A DNA stretch of 47,831 nt from an uncultured Acidimicrobiales bacterium (GTDB lineage Bacteria; Actinomycetota; Acidimicrobiia; Acidimicrobiales; SZUA-35), in NCBI GenBank assembly GCA_938009905.1, contig CALLGK010000277.1, positions 1 through 47,831 on the forward strand. The letters run 5' to 3'. The number at the start of each line of letters is the position of its first letter. Position 1 is the first letter of the stretch. Position numbers and translations under genes: made by a program. Positions 42,842 through 47,831 of this stretch are shown here, piece after piece. A model generated the notes under the pieces. That model was not told the DNA's origin and ran no database searches. It saw nothing but the letters and a program-made list of their open reading frames with translations.

Positions 42842-43851
42842 TGTTCGTCGGGCTTTGGCTCCTGGCGCGCGTTCTGGCGTTCGATAACACCAGCAATGCC
42901 GTGGGGCGCGAAATACGTCAGCACAATGAGTCCTAACCCGAAGACGATCGCATCGCTTCCGATTGCCCCGACAATTCTGTTGAACACATTGACAATGAGC
43001 AGGGCGACCACGCCGTAGATCGCACCTGCGATGTTGCCCAACCCACCAAGCACCGCAGCTGCGTAGAGACGCAGAGACAGAAACACCCCGAACTGTTCGT
43101 GGCTTACGAAGGGAAACAGCCACGCCTGCAGCGCCCCAGCGGTGCCCGCCATGGCCGCCGAGATACTGAAGACCCCAGACTTGATCAGTGTCGGGTTGAT
43201 ACCAAAGACGACCGCCGCAATCTCATTGTCTCTTGTTGCTCGAGTGGCTCGCCCAATACGGCTGTCGACCAGGTTCTTGGCCAGGACGAACCAAATCGCC
43301 ACAACGATCAGGCTGATGAGGTACCGGTACTCCGGGTACCAGCCCTCAGGCAATCCGAGAGCAGCTGGCGGATCGATGTTGCGATCAATCGGGCGACCTG
43401 ATGGGCCGCCGGTTATCGAACCAAGCCGGCGCACGACAGGACCGAATGCAAGGGCAAAGCCAAAGGTGATGAGCGCCAGATAGATACCGCGAATGCGCAG
43501 TGCGGGCAGCCCAAGAATGAACCCTGCGAAACCTGCTACCAATGTCGCCAGTGGCAGGGCGATGAAAAAGTTGAGGTTCATTTCGTCGAGCAGGTTGGCC
43601 ATGGCAAAGGCCCCGATGCCGACAAACACCCCGTGGCCGAGCGAGATGAGACCCGTGTACCCGGTGGCCAGGTTGACGCCGAGCACTGCGAGAACAAGCA
43701 CGAGGGTTTGCGACGTACGACGCAAGACAAGGTCGCTGGCAACGAGCGGAAACAACACGAGGAACACCGGGAGCGCCCATTTGAGCCAACCGAACGAGCC
43801 GACGCCGGTATAGGGGCTTTCCGTCTTGGTCCGCGGCGGTGCAGGTGTCAT
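42838..43851 (-). CDS. livM: Branched-chain amino-acid-type ABC permease, LivM family
   Basis: 337 residues from ATG 43851, overlapping the livH stop (ATGA). Some nine to ten hydrophobic helices. Family motif GYTGLISLGHGVFVGIGAFAMANL at about 62-85, LPALRIRGIYLALITFGFALAFG, and the ATPase-contact EAA-like loop ATRATRDNEIAAVVFGINPTLIKSGVFSISAAMAGTAGAL. It forms the inner-membrane channel with LivH for uptake of branched amino acids or related compounds (amides, urea, carboxylates use the same family). The ATPase subunits LivG/LivF are not downstream; DUF3179 is instead. They may lie beyond the right edge and serve both permease pairs. Confidence 0.93.
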   Translation of the reverse strand: MTPAPPRTKTESPYTGVGSFGWLKWALPVFLVLFPLVASDLVLRRTSQTLVLVLAVLGVNLATGYTGLISLGHGVFVGIGAFAMANLLDEMNLNFFIALPLATLVAGFAGFILGLPALRIRGIYLALITFGFALAFGPVVRRLGSITGGPSGRPIDRNIDPPAALGLPEGWYPEYRYLISLIVVAIWFVLAKNLVDSRIGRATRATRDNEIAAVVFGINPTLIKSGVFSISAAMAGTAGALQAWLFPFVSHEQFGVFLSLRLYAAAVLGGLGNIAGAIYGVVALLIVNVFNRIVGAIGSDAIVFGLGLIVLTYFAPHGIAGVIERQNARQEPKPDEQ

Positions 43852-44801
43852 ACCCGCTCGACCCGAGCAGTGCCGAAGAGGCCAGAGGGCCGGAACAGCA
43901 ACACGACCACCAACACAATCACCGCTGCGAGAACCGCCAACTCGGTTGGGAGGCCAAGATACGCGGGCATCAGGGTTTGAGCTTGAGCCACGATCAGTCC
44001 GCCGACAACGGCACCCTTCGGGCTGTCGAGCCCTCCCAAGGTTGCCGCTGCAAGCGAGTAGATCAGCGCACCAAGCATCGTGAACGGGCTGAAGCTCACG
44101 ACGGCTGCTGTGAGGCACGCAGCAAGTGCTCCCAGCCCTCCTGCTATGGCCCAACCCAGCATAAGCGTGCGTCCCACCGGGACACCGACCAAACGGGCTC
44201 CTTCACGATTGCTGGTGATGGCTCGAAACGCGAGACCGGCCTTTGTTCGGTTCATGAACAGAACGAGCAGTCCGAGAACAACCAACAGCGTGGCCCATGA
44301 TCCAAGCGTTGTGTAGCGCAGTCGGGCTCCCCCGATGCTCACGAAATCGTCAAAACCGGCAGGAAAGAGCTCGGGAAAGATGCGGGCACTCGTGCCGAAA
44401 AACTGTGCCGTAAGTCCGCTGACAATGATGAGTAAGCCGATGGTCACGTTGACCAGCGCGAGTGCGGAACCGCGTTCGAGGCCCCGAAAGATCACAAGTT
44501 CGATGAGCGCCCCCGCAACCATGCCAAAGATGGCGGCAACAAGCACTGCGACAGGCACCGGATACGGATACCCCGGCCAGTTTTCCAACAGTCCCGTTCC
44601 CGGCAGCGCGCCGCCGAACCCAGCGCCGACCGACCCGCCAGCGAACACAAGGCCTACGTAGGCGCTAAAGGTGGCGAGCTCGGCTTGGGCGAAGTTGAGC
44701 AGCCCGGTCGAGCGATAGATCGTGACGATCGCAAGAGCCAGCGAGGCGTAAATGGCCCCATTGAAAAGGCCGTCAAAGAGTCGTTGGATGAAGAGTTCCA
44801 T
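43848..44801 (-). CDS. livH: Branched-chain amino-acid-type ABC permease, LivH family
   Basis: 317 residues. LivH signature at the N-terminus: FIQRLFDGLFNGAIYASLALAIVTIYRSTGLLNFAQAELATFSAY, then about eight membrane helices and the conserved MNRTKAGLAFRAITSNREGARLVGVPVGRTLMLGWAIAGGLGALAA cytoplasmic loop that contacts the ATPase. LGGLDSPKGAVVGGL closes the family pattern. C-terminus GTARVERV; the same RVERV ending closes the partial gene at the right edge, evidence that two LivH paralogues flank this region. Upstream are two tandem hairpins after the substrate-binding-protein gene, so livH is expressed by read-through or from its own promoter. Confidence 0.93.
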   Translation of the reverse strand: MELFIQRLFDGLFNGAIYASLALAIVTIYRSTGLLNFAQAELATFSAYVGLVFAGGSVGAGFGGALPGTGLLENWPGYPYPVPVAVLVAAIFGMVAGALIELVIFRGLERGSALALVNVTIGLLIIVSGLTAQFFGTSARIFPELFPAGFDDFVSIGGARLRYTTLGSWATLLVVLGLLVLFMNRTKAGLAFRAITSNREGARLVGVPVGRTLMLGWAIAGGLGALAACLTAAVVSFSPFTMLGALIYSLAAATLGGLDSPKGAVVGGLIVAQAQTLMPAYLGLPTELAVLAAVIVLVVVLLFRPSGLFGTARVERV

Positions 44802-44830
44802 TGAACCAAGAGGAGGTCAGGCGAAAACGA

Positions 44831-44866
44831 CGACGGTGCTGAGAGGCAATGCTCTCAGCACCGTCG
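44831..44866 (-). terminator. Perfect 15-bp hairpin with T-tract after the binding-protein gene
   Basis: CGACGGTGCTGAGAG (44831-44845) and CTCTCAGCACCGTCG (44852-44866) pair perfectly around GCAATG. On the minus strand TCGTTTTCGCC follows, a usable U-tract. It is the strongest intrinsic-terminator candidate in the window and should limit read-through from the highly expressed binding protein into livH. Confidence 0.85.
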
Positions 44867-44880
44867 CATACACATTCAGG

Positions 44881-44904
44881 TGTGGGCAATTTCAGATGCC
44901 CACA
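44881..44904 (-). terminator. 8-bp hairpin immediately after the binding-protein stop codon
   Basis: TGTGGGCA (44881-44888) and TGCCCACA (44897-44904) pair perfectly around eight bases. It lies between the stop codon and the stronger 15-bp hairpin, giving a tandem arrangement that could protect the upstream mRNA from 3' exonucleases. Confidence 0.6.
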
Positions 44905-44922
44905 TCAATTGATTTGGTTTGC

Positions 44923-46536
44923 TCAGCAACCCTCGCCAGCAACCCATGGGCAGTTTGGTGACTGACCGGACAGGTCGATGATGCCACCTTCCTGGTTCCA
45001 GCTCTGAGCGCCAGCGTCGAAGCGGCTGAGGTCAGAACCTTCAACGAAGTAGGCGTCCTCGTTACCGTTCATGCCGAAGCCGATGCCTTCGATGTAGGCA
45101 GGGTGCGTCATGCTGGTCATGCCACGGAGGGCAAGGATCAGGTTGGTACGGCTGAGCCCGCCATCGAGCTCAGCAGCAATGAGCAGAGCCTGGTGGAAGG
45201 TGAAGGCCTGGCCGAAGCCGGTGCCGTAGAGCGAGATAGCTGGGTCTTCACCAGCGGCCTCGATCGTCTCGTTCACAAACGTGACCCATGCATCGTCCGC
45301 GTACTGCGGGTCGGTGGTGTCCTTGGCGCCGCCACCAAAGATCAGCCAATCGTCAGCTGCACCTTCGGCCGGAGCCATGTAGGCCTCAATGGCCTTACAC
45401 ACCGACGGCATGAACAGTGCGTCTGCAGACTCGGTCAGACCCGCACGTGCTGCTTCCTGGACGGCCAACAGACAAGGGTTGCCTGCGGTCATCGAGATAA
45501 ACACGTTTGGATCAGACGCAGCAAGCGTCGTCATCTCGTTGGTCAGCGTTGCCGCTGCCGGATCGTGGAGCACGAACTCAACGTCGTCGATGATGTCTGA
45601 CTCTTCAGCAAACTGCTCAAAGCCCTGCTTGTAGGCCAGGCCGAAGTCGTTGTCCATGACGAGGGCTGCAACCTGCACGCCGCCGTCAGGGAAGTTCTGC
45701 TCGATCCACGAGCCCCAAAGGAGGGCCTCGGTGGCGTAGCTCATCTGCTGACCGGTGGTCCATGGGTGACCCTCAGGATCGCCCCAGGCCTGGTGGCCCG
45801 TGAACACGAGAGGCTGCGGCACACACTGCTCATTGAGCTCGTTGTACACAGCGAAGGTGTTTGGCGAGCCAAGTGTCTGAATGGCGAATGGCTTATCTGA
45901 CTGCAGCAGCTCTGCGACGAGCTCCTGAGTCTGGGTTGCGACGTATGCATCATCCTTGATGATCCAGTTCACGTCACGGCCATCAACACCACCGTTGTCG
46001 TTCACCCAGTTGAAGTACATCTCTTCGCCAACGCCAATGTTGCCGTAGGCGGCGAGTGCTCCGGACTGTGCAGTGGTGTGACCGATCAAGATCGAGGAGT
46101 CGGTGAGACCCTCGGAGTTGTCCCAGTCACCAGGGCAGTTGTTGGTGTCGAGTGACCAGCCACCTGGTCCACGGAGAATGCCATCATCTCCAAGGCCAAA
46201 GTCACCGCTGTTCAGGTTGTCAACGATGGCCTGACGCTCCGTGGCCCAAACGGCCTCGAGGTCGTCCATCGATCCAGCAGCAGCAGCAGCTGGCTCTTCG
46301 TCCTCTGCGTCAGCAGCGTCGTCGAGGGCCTCCTGTGCTGCGTCTTCATCTACCGCACCACCGGTTTCCCCGTCGTCTTCACCGCCTTCATCGTCTTCCA
46401 TAGCTTCGGTGGTATCAGAACCACCCTCATCGCTACCAGCCTCGGTGCCGTCATCGTCTCCACCACCGCACGCAGCGGCAACCAAAGTGAAAGCGAAGAG
46501 CAACGCAAGCAGGCGACGCCATGCAGGCTTGTTCAT
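44923..46536 (-). CDS. ABC importer substrate-binding lipoprotein (Leu/Ile/Val-type, periplasmic-binding fold I)
   Basis: 537 residues from ATG 46536 with AGGAG about ten bases upstream. Lipoprotein signal KPAWRRLLALLFAFTLVAAACGG (lipobox AAAC, Cys about 23), then an unusually long, very acidic tether of about 70 residues (DDDGTEAGSDEGG...). The binding domain starts near 130: SSILIGHTTAQSGALAAYGNIGVGEEMYFNWVNDNGG is the type I opening, followed by KDDAYVATQTQELVAELLQSDKPFAIQTLGSPNT. C-terminal NCPWVAGEGC and NNCPGDW supply cysteines for disulfides. It captures the ligand and feeds the LivHM permeases. Ligand unknown: amino acids, amides and aromatic acids are all bound by this family. It is flanked by two livM genes. 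Confidence 0.93.
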   Translation of the reverse strand: MNKPAWRRLLALLFAFTLVAAACGGGDDDGTEAGSDEGGSDTTEAMEDDEGGEDDGETGGAVDEDAAQEALDDAADAEDEEPAAAAAGSMDDLEAVWATERQAIVDNLNSGDFGLGDDGILRGPGGWSLDTNNCPGDWDNSEGLTDSSILIGHTTAQSGALAAYGNIGVGEEMYFNWVNDNGGVDGRDVNWIIKDDAYVATQTQELVAELLQSDKPFAIQTLGSPNTFAVYNELNEQCVPQPLVFTGHQAWGDPEGHPWTTGQQMSYATEALLWGSWIEQNFPDGGVQVAALVMDNDFGLAYKQGFEQFAEESDIIDDVEFVLHDPAAATLTNEMTTLAASDPNVFISMTAGNPCLLAVQEAARAGLTESADALFMPSVCKAIEAYMAPAEGAADDWLIFGGGAKDTTDPQYADDAWVTFVNETIEAAGEDPAISLYGTGFGQAFTFHQALLIAAELDGGLSRTNLILALRGMTSMTHPAYIEGIGFGMNGNEDAYFVEGSDLSRFDAGAQSWNQEGGIIDLSGQSPNCPWVAGEGC

Positions 46537-46657
46537 ATCGGGTTCTCCTCCCCTGTCTCGTCCCGATTGGGACCAGAGTTGTTTCATTCGATGTTTGCTG
46601 ACAATTGCCCACGGATGTGGTCACCCGTGAAAATCGTCACATTCACTTCATGATCAA

Positions 46658-47797
46658 TTAGCTCATCGCAAGCGCTGGTTCTTCAACTTGCCCCAGCGGC
46701 ACGACGGGCTCGGATAACTCCGGGACTTCCGGAATGACCCGATAGAACTTCGATTTCAAGAGTCGGAACATCCACACCAAACCACCGGGTGCAAAGAAGG
46801 TGACGATCACGAGGATGAATCCGAACAGGGCCTGGCTCAGCGGGCCACCACCATCGATGGTGTAAAAGCCGAGCGGAATCTCAAGTCCCTTGGTGAACTC
46901 GCGAACGAACACCACGATTAAGGCACCGACAACGGCTCCAGGAATCGTGGCCACACCACCAATCACCAGAGCAACGAGCAGGTCGACAGCAAGGAAGAAG
47001 TTGTAGTCCTGCTGGGCCACGAAGCCCTTGTCCATGGCCCACATGGCGCCGGCGAGACCGCCGAACGAGGCGCTGATAGCAAAGCTGGTGACCTTCGACT
47101 TGGTGAGGGCAACGCCGCTAACAGCAGCACCGGTCTCGTTGTCGCGGATGGCCACCATGGCTCGACCGGGGCGGCTCTTGATCAGGTTGCTGACCGCCCA
47201 GAAGGCGAGGAGGGCCAGGAGTACGATCGGGAAGTATCGGTAGCGACCCGGCTCGTCCGAGCTGAAGCCGATGGCCTCGGCCCAACGAGGGGGCAGCAGC
47301 TTTTGCCCAGCGAGCTCACGCCCGTTCACGCCGCCCGTCGCCTCGGCAATGCCGAGCGTCTCGACGGCTGCAAGCCCCGGGAACACTGTCGCTAGTGCAA
47401 TGGTCACAAGGGCTAGGTACAAGCCCTTGATTTTCAAAGCAGGGATCGCAAGCAGCGCTCCGACTCCGGCACAGATGAGCATCGAGACCGGAATCGCCAT
47501 CCAGAATTCCCAGAAGTCGCCTCCGAAGAAGGGCTGGTCCATGACAAGCCATGTCGTGATAAAGGCTCCGGTACCGATGAAGGCCGAGTGGCCAAGCGCA
47601 AGCAGACCGCCGTAGCCCAGGACCATTTGCAGGCCGAGCACTGCAACGGCGAGATAAATCGCTCGGTTGAGTCGACCCACCTGAAACTCCGGAAGGATGA
47701 AGGGCAACGCAACCAGCAACGCACCAAAGAGCAAATAGGTGAGTCCTTTGTGCATCTTGTGTTGCGAAGAGTTCTGCTGAACCGTGATGGGAAACAT
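46658..47797 (-). CDS. livM: Branched-chain amino-acid-type ABC permease, LivM family (second copy)
   Basis: 379 residues, with GGAGG eight bases before ATG 47797. About ten membrane helices; the signature GYGGLLALGHSAFIGTGAFITTWLV at about 60-85, PALKIKGLYLALVTIALATVFPG, and the ATPase-contact loop RPGRAMVAIRDNETGAAVSGVALTKSKVTSFAISASFGGLAGAM. The C-terminal tail is longer than in the first LivM (KSKFYRVIPEVPELSEPVV...) and the two proteins are clearly divergent, so this is not a recent duplication. It starts 12 bases after the stop of a livH-like gene that enters from the right edge. The binding-protein gene lies downstream, with 121 bases between. Confidence 0.93.
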   Translation of the reverse strand: MFPITVQQNSSQHKMHKGLTYLLFGALLVALPFILPEFQVGRLNRAIYLAVAVLGLQMVLGYGGLLALGHSAFIGTGAFITTWLVMDQPFFGGDFWEFWMAIPVSMLICAGVGALLAIPALKIKGLYLALVTIALATVFPGLAAVETLGIAEATGGVNGRELAGQKLLPPRWAEAIGFSSDEPGRYRYFPIVLLALLAFWAVSNLIKSRPGRAMVAIRDNETGAAVSGVALTKSKVTSFAISASFGGLAGAMWAMDKGFVAQQDYNFFLAVDLLVALVIGGVATIPGAVVGALIVVFVREFTKGLEIPLGFYTIDGGGPLSQALFGFILVIVTFFAPGGLVWMFRLLKSKFYRVIPEVPELSEPVVPLGQVEEPALAMS

Positions 47798-47809
47798 TGG
47801 GAATACCTC

Positions 47810-47831
47810 CTAGACCCGCTCGACCCGTTTG
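47810..47831 (-). CDS. livH: Last codons of a second LivH-like gene
   Basis: Only 22 bases lie in the window. Reading leftward from 47830 the frame gives K-R-V-E-R-V-stop, the same RVERV ending as the LivH gene at 43848, and the TAG stop overlaps the GGAGG that starts the second livM. Position immediately before livM also fits. The call rests on these few codons and gene order. Confidence 0.55.

Noticed and set aside
46537-46657. Promoter boxes for the binding-protein gene
   Set aside because: TTGTCA occurs, but no adequately spaced -10 hexamer was convincing.

Overview
The window looks like chromosomal DNA from a marine or freshwater actinobacterium, most likely of the Acidimicrobiia (Ilumatobacter-like). 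This is inferred from the high GC content with CGA/GAC-rich codons, GTG starts and lipoproteins with acidic tethers. It also fits the gene content: a nickel superoxide dismutase with its maturation protease, a probable F420-dependent luciferase-like oxidoreductase, DUF2277, and a fused indolepyruvate:ferredoxin oxidoreductase. No marker gene fixes the taxon. I see no tRNA, rRNA, CRISPR array, insertion sequence or phage gene. The many long ORFs antisense to real genes are GC-bias shadows.

Layout. 1-2.8 kb (minus): partial M20 dipeptidase, small lipoprotein, acyl-CoA synthetase. 2.9-8.5 kb (minus): a tightly overlapping operon of DUF1800, Tat-exported DUF1501, a small anchored acidic protein, an OmpR-type response regulator and its histidine kinase. 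8.5-10.3 kb: ammonium transporter with two hairpins behind it. 10.5-14.6 kb: two convergent membrane GGDEF-EAL proteins. 14.8-19.5 kb: Asp-box propeller-like protein, aminoglycoside-phosphotransferase-fold kinase, four-helix membrane protein coupled to an XRE/MmyB-like regulator, lipoprotein, SRPBCC protein. 19.5-25 kb: NHLRC2-like thioredoxin/NHL protein coupled to an ornithine-cyclodeaminase homologue, LLM oxidoreductase, cytochrome P450, DUF2277. 25-31.2 kb: trehalose-phosphatase/GH15 fusion, ABC-F ATPase, second acyl-CoA synthetase. 31.2-35.3 kb: indolepyruvate oxidoreductase with a divergent Lrp/AsnC regulator. 35.3-35.8 kb: apparent gene debris. 35.8-38.7 kb: sodX/sodN, PaaI-like thioesterase, amidase. 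38.7-41.3 kb: a third GGDEF-EAL protein (PAS-GGDEF-EAL). 41.3-47.8 kb: branched-chain amino-acid-type ABC importer genes (livH, livM, substrate-binding lipoprotein, a second livM and the last codons of a second livH), with a DUF3179 lipoprotein coupled to the first livM. The LivG/LivF ATPases are not in the window.

How the genes work together. Nitrogen and amino-acid themes recur: Amt, the Liv-type importer, AsnC-controlled 2-oxoacid oxidation, amidase, dipeptidase and cyclodeaminase. Two acyl-CoA ligases, a PaaI thioesterase and a P450 suggest acid and aromatic catabolism. Three GGDEF-EAL proteins suggest dense cyclic-di-GMP signalling. The least understood unit is the DUF1800/DUF1501/small-protein/two-component operon, the best candidate here for an undescribed system. 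The 3' ends of several genes carry strong inverted repeats. At two convergent junctions there are degenerate CTAG-bearing repeats that supply stop codons on both strands.
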